A stretch of 64,000 bases of DNA from Magnolia sinica (taxonomy: Eukaryota > Streptophyta > Magnoliopsida > Magnoliales > Magnoliaceae), in NCBI RefSeq assembly GCF_029962835.1, contig NC_080591.1, positions 45,019,501 to 45,083,500 on the forward strand, read 5' to 3'. The position numbers were made by a program, and so were the translations under genes. Below the pieces are notes generated by a model. That model was not told the origin of the DNA. It worked only from the letters and a program-made list of their open reading frames with translations, and ran no database searches. Shown here piece by piece: positions 1 to 9,483 of this stretch; within the stretch, counting starts at the first letter, position 1; each line of letters opens with the position of its first letter.

Positions 1-271
1 AGTTATGGTAGTTTGATTAGTCGGTGGCAGGTCAGTTAGATTTAGGCCCTATATGAATAGATCATAAGGCTGAACTCGATGTTTAAGTGATCGGTTGAAT
101 TTATTAGTCTTCTATGGTCGATCAATCCTATTTGTACGGTTCTTATCGGTACCAGCCGTGAATAAGCCCATCTCGAGTGTCAAGGGTCAGTAAGTGATGA
201 CATAGCTAATTATAAAAATTTTTTAAAAGGATTTTTGGTAATTTAAAATAGCCAAAATTTGGGGTGTTACA
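1..271 (-). repeat. Right end of an LTR, rest lies left of the window
   Basis: The stretch ends in GGGGTGTTACA. On the minus strand this is TGTAACACCCC, the typical start of a gypsy LTR of the kind seen twice more here (28535 and 29221). No pyrimidine-rich stretch follows, so this edge looks like the outer border of a 5' LTR or a solo LTR, not an LTR-internal junction. The left border and target duplication are outside the window. No coding sequence is visible. Confidence 0.5.
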
Positions 272-846
272 ACTATGCACACTTCCAAACCTATGTACAT
301 TATATGTGCTACTAGATCTCTTGTCAATACTAATTTCTTCCAGGATTCTATTTTTCTTATAAGCCTATACTATGCATAATGGTGCCACTGCTCATGATAC
401 TACATGGGTTGCAGATGCACATTACCTCTGAACGTCTTCACAAACAGTCGGTGGTAATAAAACAGATCTGCAACTTGTTTCTGCAGTGCCGGGTAAGCAC
501 TTTGCATCCCTTGCATATATACACTGGATGAATAGTCAGATCACCACCGGAAGAGTGTACCCAGCTTCTGCTGTTGCTGGCTATGCTAAAAAAGCATGCG
601 TGATTCTGTTTCTTGATTTTTAGTATGAAATTGATGCATTTTTAACGATTTCTCTTAGCCGACTTTCCCTGGTTTATGGCTTTCCAACATAACGCCCGAT
701 TCATACAACGTTCCTGAAGTTCATGAGTCTCGAAAGGTAACTCCTTTTCCTTTTTTTTAAAAATTATTTATTTATTTATTTATTTTTGCAACTAGTCTCT
801 CAGGCGACTTTCCCTGGTAATCTATGATGTTTGATGCAACAAAACA
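272..846 (+). other. Exon-like gene fragments, source gene not identified
   Basis: This AT-rich stretch contains short open segments with splice-like edges, for example a GT after GCAGTGCCGG near 490 and a segment at about 661-736 that reads PTFPGLWLSNITPDSYN in one frame and ends at a GT. The segments are in different frames and have stops between them. I do not recognise the source gene or genes. Their position next to two identified captured exons suggests the same origin. Confidence 0.3.
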
Positions 847-990
847 GGAAGTGTGCTAGAGTACACTCTCGCCTTTACTAGTGCAGCATTGGATAGATGC
901 CATAGCAAATGGAGTGCAGTTCCAAGGACAGGGTTCATTGACATTACAACTTCAAAGGACTTCTATCATGTTTTTAGTGGCCTTCAATTT
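847..990 (+). pseudogene. PIR: Captured exon of the SCAR/WAVE-complex subunit PIR (PIROGI/KLUNKER)
   Basis: The frame reads GSVLEYTLAFTSAALD and later GFIDITTSKDFY and SGLQF. These match what I recall of plant PIR/SRA1-type (CYFIP-like) proteins, which act in the SCAR/WAVE complex that activates ARP2/3 actin nucleation. The segment is bounded by AACAG on the left and GTAAGT on the right (991-996), which fit splice acceptor and donor sites. It was therefore copied as genomic DNA and not through an mRNA. Only one exon is present and the next sequence belongs to another gene, so no functional protein can result. The family assignment is from memory; a protein search would settle it. Confidence 0.65.
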
Positions 991-1024
991 GTAAGTTGCA
1001 ACCTTGACCGATCTCTTAAATTGT

Positions 1025-1330
1025 GATAGAAAGGCCTTGTACGAATATTTTTCAGCTCTTATGGAGCCATGGGATGGACTTGCACTTATATCATGTAAAG
1101 TTAGTGCTGGAACTGCTTCATACTTTAATGATTTTACATGTGACATGAGTATTTTGAACTTATATTTATTGTATAAATGCAGTTACTGATGGCTGCTATC
1201 TTGGAGCGACATTGGACCAGAATGGATTGTGCCCCTGTCGCTTTTACATTGCACATAGTGGACATGTGATCATGGCCAGTGAGGTTGGTGTTGTAGGCAT
1301 CTGCCAGAAGATGTCGTTAGGAAAGGAAGA
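1025..1330 (+). pseudogene. GLU1: Captured exons of ferredoxin-dependent glutamate synthase (Fd-GOGAT)
   Basis: The first piece (1025-1094) reads [18 protein letters not shown]. An intron with GT-AG ends follows (1095-1182). The second piece (from 1183) reads [14 protein letters not shown] and then [14 protein letters not shown]. These match the glutamine amidotransferase (class II) region of plastid Fd-GOGAT, the enzyme that makes two glutamates from glutamine and 2-oxoglutarate. Removing the intron restores the expected serine-phenylalanine-threonine junction. Substitutions such as RPGRF to CPCRF and a frame slip near 1292-1296 show it is dead. It begins only about 35 bp after the PIR-like exon, so the two genes were joined head to tail in the same orientation. 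Confidence 0.75.
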
Positions 1331-1539
1331 CATCTGATTGGTCCAGAAGGGGACCTTACTGAAACAGTTCATGTGGAAGGCTAGGAAAGGAAGACATTTG
1401 TAGTTTGATTTGAAAACTTTAAATAGAGCATTAATTGTTTTATTGATATTGTGCTGATTGTTGTCTTGATGAATGTTCAATGGGTGAAATATGCACAGGT
1501 TCAATCATTTGTTGATTATGATATTGTTAGCTTTGGTTG

Positions 1540-1964
1540 ATAGAGAAACGAGGTTAAAAACCAAATTTAGCCTCAATTGATGCCAAAAGAGGCTAAATCC
1601 ATCTTTAGTAGCTAAAGGCTTTAGCCTTGATTGTTGAGAATCAAGGTTAAAAATAGTTTTAGCTTTGGTTGGAGGCAATTGAGGCTAAATTCGGATTTAG
1701 TCTTAGTTGGAAACAATGGAAGCTAAAATTTTGATTTAGCCTCATTTTGAGAAAACTGAAGCTAAAAAGGTTCTTTTAGCTTCACTTAAAGAAATGAGGC
1801 TACAAAAATCATTTTAGCCTCGGTTGCTAAAACTGAGGCTAAAGCCTTTAGCCACGGGGGTTTCGACCTCGGTTTGGATAACTGAGGTAAAACTGAGACT
1901 AAAGGCATTAGCCTCAATTTTTTTACATTTTTAGCCACTGTTTTGAACCGAGGCTAAAGCCTCC
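1540..1964. repeat. CACTA subterminal inverted repeats
   Basis: Ten or more degenerate copies of GAGGCTAAA, or its inverse TTTAGCCTC, are packed in both orientations, often paired around short A/T spacers (for example 1815-1845 and 1860-1960). This is the standard layout for binding sites of CACTA transposases. The repeats carry no coding sequence. Confidence 0.6.
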
Positions 1965-1977
1965 TTTTCTTGTAGTG
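1965..1977. repeat. CACTA terminal inverted repeat (right end)
   Basis: The sequence TTTTCTTGTAGTG is the inverted form of the canonical CACTACAAGAAAA terminus. The next three bases are TAT. Confidence 0.65.
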
Positions 1978-2454
1978 TATTTGACTAGATTTAAGACATC
2001 AAATACAATGGAAGCTTCTTTCGAAATTCCCTCCCAAATTCAAAATTGACATTTGGGTTTCGATACAAAGTCCGGGAGGCCCTACTAAGGTGTGTTGGGT
2101 CATCGTTTGTGCTAAGGTGTGTTGGGTCATCGTTTGTGGGGCCACCATAAGGTATGTATCCTATCCATGCCATCCATCCATGTTACCTAATAAAGTCAGG
2201 GCATAAGCTACAAAATGAGGCTTATCCAAGCACATATGAACTATATCATATGAAAGAATGTTGAAGGAGCTACAAAAGGTTTGGATGAAGCTCCAATATG
2301 TTTCGTCCCTTTATCGACATTTGTGTGACCTTGTGAACAGTATGGATAGCTCCAAAAGTGGATCCACAAGTAACATTTTAATAGTCCACATCATGCATGA
2401 CCGTGGGCCCCACAAATTATTCGGGCACCCAACACCTTTACGGTCCAAAAAAAT
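1978..2454. other. Intergenic spacer with a 27-bp tandem duplication
   Basis: No gene is seen between the CACTA end and the Gypsy-1 LTR. A 27-bp unit beginning CTAAGGTGTGTTGGG is present twice in perfect tandem (2085-2111 and 2112-2138). The last five bases, AAAAT (2450-2454), are the left target duplication of Gypsy-1. Confidence 0.6.
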
Positions 2455-3026
2455 TGTTGATGTAAATATCCAGTTCCAAGCTGTTGATGTAAATATCCAG
2501 TTCGTCCTCTTTGACCTTCATATACCTGCACAGAGAGAGAGAAGACAAAGGAGACCCTGGCTTGAGCAGGGGACCCTCCGATGCCAAAGTCAGGCCTGGA
2601 TTCTGGGTCTAAGTATATTGATGAGTTTTTAGAGAGAAATCTTTTCGTACCTCTCAAGGTGACAGGGGTCCCTCTTTTATAGCTGCGGGGGCATTTAATC
2701 GTACGCGGATTCTCTTCCTGATATTGTGCACGGGATCTTCTCCTGGGATCACGGAGATAGGATCGTGCCCCTCTCGGGCCTTCATCCGATCCCGTGAGCT
2801 TCGGGGTCGGAGACCTTATCCCAAGATATCCGGGACGAGGCTTGATCTTGCGATGGTCGATCTGGTAAGGAGGTCCGCCCGACGCATGCCCGGAATGCTG
2901 ATGAGTCGTCCGATCCGACTCAACCTTTGTCTCGGTTTAGCGAATCATGCCTCGGATTTGGTGCATCCTTTGGTGATCCGAGGCATTAAGTCCGAGTCTG
3001 CGGACTTGTACTTTTTATCCCCAACA
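2455..3026 (-). repeat. Gypsy-1 3' LTR
   Basis: This copy differs from the LTR at 11505-12076 at only five positions (2472, 2520, 2730, 2962, 3017). At each one this copy has A or T where the other has G or C, and four of the five are at CpG. The U5 end contains a duplicated unit, TGTTGATGTAAATATCC, at 2455 and again at about 2482. A TATA-like CTATAAAAG lies on the minus strand at 2674-2682. Confidence 0.95.
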
Positions 3027-3046
3027 GTAAGCCCCCCCTACTCCGT
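3027..3046 (-). promoter_or_regulatory. Gypsy-1 polypurine tract
   Basis: On the minus strand the bases just before the 3' LTR read GGAGTAGGGGGGGCTTAC. This purine run fits the primer site for plus-strand DNA synthesis. Confidence 0.7.
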
Positions 3047-3333
3047 GTGTTTCATATGACACTTAGGAGTAGTGAGCTTCGAGTCGGTCCACAACCCAGT
3101 CCGAGACAGTAGGTAGTCGTTCAATGCATTCCGTGTCGCCTTTGACGGGAGGCGGTTCGGTTCCTGACATCGCACGCGCCGTCAGCCGTCAAATCGCACA
3201 TCCCGCCAATGAGGGTTGGACACGTAGCAAGGGCATTATTGTCGTCAGTCGACGAGCGCCACGTGTCGAGCGGGGGAATCGATGCAGGCGTCGAATCATT
3301 TCCCCATTAATTACTTCCGCCGCATGGCCATCT

Positions 3334-3340
3334 TATAAAT
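3334..3340 (+). promoter_or_regulatory. TATA box of the antisense gene in Gypsy-1
   Basis: TATAAAT stands about 185 bp before the ATG at 3519. It is followed by a pyrimidine-rich leader that would fit a 5' untranslated region. It points opposite to the retrotransposon's own transcription. Confidence 0.5.
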
Positions 3341-3518
3341 TAGTGGGGGTCCCGCATTTTGAACTTCTATTGCCATTCCTACTTTTCATTCCCTTAGGAG
3401 CCTTCTCAGTCTTTCATCTTCTTCCTTTCCTTTCTCTTAACCGTCAGCGCTTCCTTCCGCCATTTTCGTTCTCCTTTCTCCCTCCGGTGAGTTTCTCCTT
3501 CCTCTTTATTAGATAATA

Positions 3519-5813
3519 ATGGCGGATAGGGGTTCTCGAAGTCCCCAGGGGGGAGCTTCCGGAGACGAAGGCGAAGCGCAACGTTTTTGGACTGTTGCGG
3601 AATCGCCTTCCTTACTGACGGAGATAGCAGTGGATGCCAACGCTGCTTTTCTATCTGAGAGAGTCACTGAAGCTCCGGCGGAGCGCCCTGCTTCCGTAGC
3701 CCCGTCTCGTGGTGGGTCGTCTTTATTAACCCGCCCGGGAAGGCCTAACTTTCTAAAGGGCATGGAGGAAGATGAGGAGGAAGAAGATGAAATGTTGATT
3801 GTCGAGGGAACCTCTGATCCAGTTCCTGTCGATGAATCGGCGCACGCTGAGTCAGAAGGAGAAGGATCGGGGGAAGATTTAAGCGGTCCGGTTCCCTCAG
3901 TTTTAACTGAGGCGGACTTAGACAGAATCCGAATCGGGTATCACATCCCCGAGTCGGTCATCACCTATCTCCCCCGTCCGAATGACTTGCCGGATCACCC
4001 TCCTGCTGGGGCGGTCGCGATTTACCAAGTGTCAATGCAATGCGGCCTGCTTCTGCCCCTTCAGGCCATCGTCCGGGGAGTTTTGTCTCGCATTCAGATT
4101 GCCCCGGGGCAGATAGTCCCGAATGGGTGGAGGAACTTATTCGGGTGTGCGGTGTTGTGGGCTGAGATGGAACAGCCACCGCTTACAGTCGACGAATTTC
4201 TCCACCTGTACCAAGTGCGAGTGAATCCGAACTACCCTGGCTTCTACGTCTTCGCTGCTTGGCGAGGCGGAGGCGGTTCCCTGATCACTGACCCTCCCAC
4301 TTCCAACAAACATTGGAGAGAGCGTTGGTTTTGAGCATGTGGTCGCTGGGAGATGGATGAGTCCGAGTCTTGCGAGGCTCGTGTTCCTCGGACATTTCAG
4401 AGAGCAGGTGACTTTGGGTCTTCTTTCTCTCGCCCTTTTTCATTTTTTGCAATATTCTGAGTCTGACGGGCTTGTGTCTGGTAGACATTCCGAAGAAGCG
4501 ACCGAAGCTCGGCTCCAGTGCCTCGGCTCGGATCAAAGAGTTGAGGACGTTGGATCCGGCGGATAGGTCTTGGAAGGTGCTTTTACAGCCGGAACGCCTT
4601 CACCTTGCAGGTCTAGACTCGGAAGTCACAGGTAATTGAAAATGTATCTTCTGAATTTTCTGAATTTTTCCTGACTTACTTCGTTTTTTTTTTTTTTTAT
4701 AGATCTGCCCGAGGCCCGTCCCAATCTCAGGATTGTTCACGAACCGGCTCCCTCAGAAATGACTGGAGCTCGTCCTCCCCTTAGGGCAGTCACGAAGTTG
4801 AAGGCTCCGCCGCGGTCAGTTCTGTCGAAGCCTCGGCCGCCGAAGAGGCAAAGGGTCGTGCGGAAGGAGAAAGAGCCGGCGAGTTCTTCTGCCCCTTCCG
4901 TCGTCGTAATTCCCGACCGGAAGAAAGGGCGGAGGAGACGGCGGCCCAGCCTCGGAACCTCGGGCGGCACCCGACTCGGTACACATTGAGACGGATGTTC
5001 CGAGACGGGAGGAAGAGACCGGCCGCGTCTTCCAGAGGGGAAGGTGAGACGAGGACCGCGTCCTCCAGAGGGGAGGAGACGAACCAGGAAGGGCCGTCTG
5101 TCCTGCAGCAGGTGGTATCGGGGATGGTTCCCTGGGCCTTAGCCCACGGGGGCGAAAGAGAGTTCGTGAGGCTCTACAACGCTCCGTCATCGCAAACCGT
5201 CAGCCATGCAGCAAGGGTGCTTTTTGAACTTGCTCCCTGCTTGATTAAGGCCAGCAACGAGCTATCCTCGACTCATAGGCTGCAGACTCTTCTGTCGGAA
5301 GCCGAAGGGCGGCGCGAGGAGGCCGAAATCCAGGTCGGCGTCTTGACAGGCGAGGCGTCCCTTGCCTGGAAGGCTGCCGAAGATGCGAGAGCAGAAGCGG
5401 CTTCCTCCAGAAGAGCCTTGGATGAAGCGCAAGCAGAGGTTGCTCGGGTAGTGGCTCTTCTCTCTGAAGCTGAAGAAGAGAACTGACGAGTTCTCGCAGT
5501 TCATGCTTCGTGCGCAGATGACTTAGCTCGGGCTAAGCTTGAGGCGGCGGAGCATATTCAGCAGGCCGACGAGAAGACTCGGGAGGCTGAGAAGGCCAGG
5601 GACCAAGCCGTCCAAGCTTTCCTTGAGTCGGCGGAGTTCGAGGACGAGAGGGACCGCTTGTTCCAAAGCGGATATCTGGAATGCGTCAAGGATATAAAGA
5701 AATCTTTTCCTGACCTTGACCTTTCAGAAATCGAGGGCGGAGCAGCCTCGGAATCCGAGAATCCGGACGCCGCTGCTGAAGACACTGCTGCTGGGGACGA
5801 GGCCGGTGCATGA
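3519..5813 (+). pseudogene. Antisense three-exon gene of Gypsy-1 (putative 'gypsy type transposon' domain)
   Basis: The gene runs opposite to gag-pol. Exon 1 is 3519-4407, intron 4408-4484 (77 bp, GT-AG), exon 2 4485-4631, intron 4632-4702 (71 bp, GT-AG with a poly-T tract), exon 3 4703-5813. Splicing keeps the frame at both junctions. Exon 1 encodes an acidic stretch (residues about 84-122) and a domain at about 138-265 with GYHIPESV, GLLLPL and IAPGQIVPNGWR. These resemble the plant 'putative gypsy type transposon' family (Pfam PF04195, from memory). Exon 2 to early exon 3 is basic, and the C-terminal part (about 5250-5650) is an Ala/Glu-rich coiled coil. The gene is broken by in-frame TGA codons at 4332 and 5484, both next to bases that would make CGA before a C-to-T change, and by a frameshift near 4960-4990. 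Its biochemical role is unknown. Confidence 0.75.
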
Positions 5814-5977
5814 GGACAGTTACTAGGGCCCTTCGATTTTATTTTTTTTTTGCTTTGATGTATTCACACGTTGTATTTGTATGTGTTTTGACAAATGAAA
5901 GAAAAATGCTTAGCTTTATTCATTTGACTTGGCTTTAATCCTTCTTAGTTCAGAATCTTTAAACGTTGAGTACCGAG
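5814..5977. other. Shared 3' region between antisense gene and pol
   Basis: The antisense gene ends at 5813 and the pol stop lies at about 5978, so the two convergent genes are only about 160 bp apart. The T-rich sequence near 5838-5900 could serve as the antisense gene's 3' end; no unambiguous AATAAA is seen. Confidence 0.4.
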
Positions 5978-8761
5978 CTAAGGATAGTAGACCTTGAGGT
6001 GTTCAGCGTTCCAAGGGTGAGGCAATGGTTGTCCGTTTAGGTCTTCTAGCCGATACGTTCCTGGTCGGATGGTGCCCGAGACGATATAGGGTCCTTCCCA
6101 ATTGGGTCCCAGCGTACCCGACCCAAATTCCTTGGTGTTGGAAAATACTTTCCGGAGAACCATATCTCCCATTCGAAACCTTCTAATCTTAATTCGGGTA
6201 TTGTAGAACCGAGCCACTTGTCGTTGCCGCGCCTCCGTGCGCAGCCGCGCCACTTCCCTTTGTTCGTCCAGAAGGTCGAGTCCGAGTGCAAGGAGTTCTT
6301 CATTCTCTTCTGCATTGAATGAGGTGATTCGAGCCGAAGGTAATCCGATTTCAACGGGAGTGACGGCTTCCGAGCCATAAGCTAATGAAAACGGAGTCTC
6401 TCCTGTGGCTGTTCGAGCTGTAGTTTGGTAAGCCCAAAGAATTTTTGGGAGCTCTTCGGCCCATGCTCCTTTGGCTCGGCCAAGCTTGGTCCGAAGATTT
6501 TGCTTGATAACCTTGTTAACCGCCTCAACTTGTCCGTTGGTTTGAGGATGATGAGGTGAAGAATAAACGTTTCTGATTCCGAGGTTGTCGCACATCTCGC
6601 GAAAGCTCCTATTATCAAATTGCCTTCCATTGTCTGTAACAATGGTACGGGGTACTCCGAATCGGCAGATAATGTTTTTCCATACAAACTCGGTGATCTT
6701 CTGCTCGGTTATTTTAGCTAATGGTTCTGCCTCGGCCCACTTCGTGAAATAGTCCACTGCTACCACAGCCAACTTGGTCTGACCTTTTTCCATAGGGAGC
6801 GGTCCTATAATGTCGACCCCCCACTGTGCAAAAGGCCAGGGGCCAGTCATCGGTGTCAGTGCCTCGGGTGCTTGCCTCGGAATTGCAGCGAACCGTTGAC
6901 ATTTATCGCATTTTTGAACGAGCTTGCGAGCGTCATGTTGGATAGTAGGCCAGTAGTATCCCTGTCGTAGGACCTTATGGGCGAGAGATCGCCCTCCAGA
7001 GTGGTTTCCACAGATTCCTTCATGGATTTCCCGTAATACATAGTTTGCCTCGCTGGGTTTGAGGCACCGCAGCAACGGGGCGTAGTAACCTTTCTTATAG
7101 AGGGTTCCGTCGTGTATGGTGTAACGGGAGGCTCGGATCTTAATTCGTCGAGCCTCGGCGCGATCCTCAGGCAACTTTCCTTCGTCAAGGTATTGGCGGA
7201 TTGGATCGATCCAGGATGGTCCCGAGTCGATTGTGTTGACGGCCTCGCCAATTGGTTCATTTACACTCGGCTTGTCAACGTATTCGATAGGGACGGACCT
7301 GGGTATATCATCTTCATCGGCGGAGGCGAGCTTTGCTAATAAGTCGGCTTTGCTGTTTTCTGTGCGAGGGATCCGAGTGACACGACAGAGCTGAAATCCA
7401 TTGACAAGTTCTTTCGCTTTCTCCATGTATGCTCTTAATTGGTCTTTCCGTGTTTGGTATACACCGGTAACTTGATTAACAACCAACTGAGAGTCGATGA
7501 AAACGCTTAGGTGGGTAACTCCCATACTAGCGGCGAGTCGGAGGCCGAGTAACAATGCTTCGTATTCTGCCGTATTGTTCGACGCCTGGAATCCGAGTCG
7601 TAAGGCATACTGTATATAGGTATTATCGGGAGTTTCCAGCACAACCCCCGCCCCACTGGCCTTCGCGTTGGAAGAACCGTCGACATACAGTTTCCATGGA
7701 ATAGGGCAAGGGGGAGCGGTTGATGTCGGAACTGCACCGTCCTTCGGCGCATTATTTACTGAGAGTTCGGTTGGAAGCGTCCCCTCGGCGATAAAATCAG
7801 CTACGGCTTGCCCTTTGATTGCTGCCTTTGGTCTGTATTGAATATCAAACTCACTCAGCTCGATAGCCCATTTAGTGAGTCGGCCGGAAGCCTCTGGCTT
7901 CTGCAATACCTGGCGAAGCGGAAGATCGGTCATCACGATGATAGTATGGGCATGGAAATACGGCCTGAGCCTGCGAGAGGAAATTATTAAAGCCAAGGCG
8001 ACTTTTTCCAAGCTTGGGTATCTCGTTTCTGCAGGCAGTAACGCTTTGCTGACGTAATAGACCGGCAGTTGCTTTCCTTCGGATTCTCGTATCAAAGCCG
8101 AGCTAACCGCTGCCTCGGATACTGCTAGGTAAAGGAGCAGGGACTCCCCTGATTCGGGTTTTGATAAGAGAGGCGGAGAACCGAGATATGACTTTAATTG
8201 TTGGAATGCCGCTTCACATTCTTCCGTCCAACCCGTCGTTTGCCTTCCTTTCAATTGTTTGAAGAAAGGGAGACATTTATCCGTGGCTCTGGACAGGAAC
8301 CGATTAAGTGCTGCGACTCGCCCGGTCAACCTTTGGATGTCCTTAATAGTTTTGGGGGATTCCATATCAATCAAAGCCTTTATCTTCTCAGGGTTTGCCT
8401 CTATTCCTCGCTGACTGACCAAGAAACCGAGGAATTTTCCGGAGCCTACTCCAAAAGCACATTTACTCGGATTTAGCTTCATCCGGAACTTCCGTAGGAT
8501 TAGAAACATTTCTTCCAAATCATTCACATGATCTGCCGCATGTATGCTTTTGACAAGCATGTCGTCGATGTATACTTCCATGGTTTGGCCTATAAGCCGG
8601 GCAAAGATTTTATTAACTAACCTTTGATAAGTTACGCCGGCATTCTTCAAACCAAATGGCATCACTCGGTAACAATAAAGGCCTTGGTCGGTGACAAAGG
8701 TAGTTTTTGATTTATCTGTTTGATGCATTACAATTTGATTATACCCTGAATATGCATCCAT
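5978..8761 (-). CDS. pol: Gypsy-1 pol: RT, dual RNase H and integrase (open part)
   Basis: This 927-residue open frame copies element RNA and inserts the DNA. RT motifs are YIDD (64-67) and the upstream MDAYSGYNQ. A first, retroviral-type connection/RNase H segment lies at about 208-325. A second RNase H at 355-480 keeps D361, E399, D423 and D473. Integrase has its zinc finger (H580, H587, C618, C621) and catalytic residues D650, D710 and E746, with exactly 35 residues between the last two. The C-terminal tail has no chromodomain. The listed start is simply the first Met after a frameshift; the true product would begin upstream in gag-pro. The catalytic residues are intact, so decay has been light. 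Confidence 0.9.
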   Translation of the reverse strand: MDAYSGYNQIVMHQTDKSKTTFVTDQGLYCYRVMPFGLKNAGVTYQRLVNKIFARLIGQTMEVYIDDMLVKSIHAADHVNDLEEMFLILRKFRMKLNPSKCAFGVGSGKFLGFLVSQRGIEANPEKIKALIDMESPKTIKDIQRLTGRVAALNRFLSRATDKCLPFFKQLKGRQTTGWTEECEAAFQQLKSYLGSPPLLSKPESGESLLLYLAVSEAAVSSALIRESEGKQLPVYYVSKALLPAETRYPSLEKVALALIISSRRLRPYFHAHTIIVMTDLPLRQVLQKPEASGRLTKWAIELSEFDIQYRPKAAIKGQAVADFIAEGTLPTELSVNNAPKDGAVPTSTAPPCPIPWKLYVDGSSNAKASGAGVVLETPDNTYIQYALRLGFQASNNTAEYEALLLGLRLAASMGVTHLSVFIDSQLVVNQVTGVYQTRKDQLRAYMEKAKELVNGFQLCRVTRIPRTENSKADLLAKLASADEDDIPRSVPIEYVDKPSVNEPIGEAVNTIDSGPSWIDPIRQYLDEGKLPEDRAEARRIKIRASRYTIHDGTLYKKGYYAPLLRCLKPSEANYVLREIHEGICGNHSGGRSLAHKVLRQGYYWPTIQHDARKLVQKCDKCQRFAAIPRQAPEALTPMTGPWPFAQWGVDIIGPLPMEKGQTKLAVVAVDYFTKWAEAEPLAKITEQKITEFVWKNIICRFGVPRTIVTDNGRQFDNRSFREMCDNLGIRNVYSSPHHPQTNGQVEAVNKVIKQNLRTKLGRAKGAWAEELPKILWAYQTTARTATGETPFSLAYGSEAVTPVEIGLPSARITSFNAEENEELLALGLDLLDEQREVARLRTEARQRQVARFYNTRIKIRRFRMGDMVLRKVFSNTKEFGSGTLGPNWEGPYIVSGTIRPGTYRLEDLNGQPLPHPWNAEHLKVYYP

Positions 8762-9483
8762 GAAGCTAAGGAGCTCATGTCCGGCTCTATCTACTAGTGG
8801 TCTATCCTCGGAAGCGGAAAGCTATCCTTGGGGCAAGCTTTATTTAAGTCGGTATAGTCAATACACAGACTCGCCACTTCCGTTGGATTTCTTTACAAGC
8901 ACGACATTCACGACCCACTTTGGATAGTGTATTTCTTCTATGAAATTGGCCGGAGGAGTTTGTTGACTTCTTTCTCGATGATGGCGTATCGTTCGGGGCG
9001 GCGATCGCCGTCGGATCGGTCGTCTGACGGATCGGCCGAGTCGGTGAGTCACCACGAGAGGGTCGATCCGGGCATATCTTCATGACTCCGGCAAATACGT
9101 CGGCATACCTACGGAGTAGGGCTATCGACTTTTCTTTCAAAGGGGAACGTAGAGACGAGCAATTCGTACCGTCTTGGATCCATCCGTCTCGACCAAGGGG
9201 ACCGAGACAAGATCTTCGACCAGCTGTCCTCGCTCATAATTCTCGCCCAGGGTCCAATGATTCGATTGTTAATATGTTGGTCGGACTTTTGTCGGCGGCT
9301 CCTTTACGGCTATCATGTAGCATCGCCTCGCATCTTGCTGGTCTCCTTTGACTTTCGACTCCCGACTCCGTCGGGAATTTCATTGAAAGGTGGTATGTGG
9401 ATACCACGGCTGGAGGAGACTCAATGAAGGTCGGCCGAGTATTGCGTTGTATCCTGAGGGTTCGACGACCAAGAAGTCAACCA
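8762..9483 (-). pseudogene. pol: Gypsy-1 pol: protease-RT linker and RT fingers, frameshifted
   Basis: Minus-strand frames give FIEEIHYPKWVVNVVLVKK (about 8870-8945) and, in a different frame, remnants that should read on towards the RT palm. At least two frame changes separate these from the protease upstream and from the open RT frame at 8761. This is the part of pol that breaks the element's polyprotein. Confidence 0.75.

Larger units (their letters stand above)
272..1977. mobile_element. CACTA (En/Spm-type) transposon, one terminal part with captured gene fragments
   Basis: The right border is the 13-bp end TTTTCTTGTAGTG (1965-1977), the reverse complement of the CACTACAAGAAAA terminus shared by many plant CACTA elements. 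It is preceded by about 420 bp of short inverted GAGGCTAAA/TTTAGCCTC repeats, the usual subterminal transposase-binding repeats. A TAT trinucleotide follows at 1978-1980 and may be the 3-bp target duplication; the partner is not in the window. Exon-like pieces of at least two host genes lie inward of the repeats. No transposase coding sequence is seen, so this is a non-autonomous or interrupted copy. The left terminus is missing, so the left limit given here is only the edge of the adjacent LTR. Confidence 0.6.

Noticed and set aside
2724..3059. Open frame of 111 codons, repeated at 11774-12115
   Set aside because: Both lie in the two LTR copies of Gypsy-1 and have no protein features; they are LTR shadows.
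4816..5190. 124-codon minus frame over the antisense gene
   Set aside because: It lies opposite exon 3 of the spliced plus-strand gene and has the skewed composition of a shadow frame.
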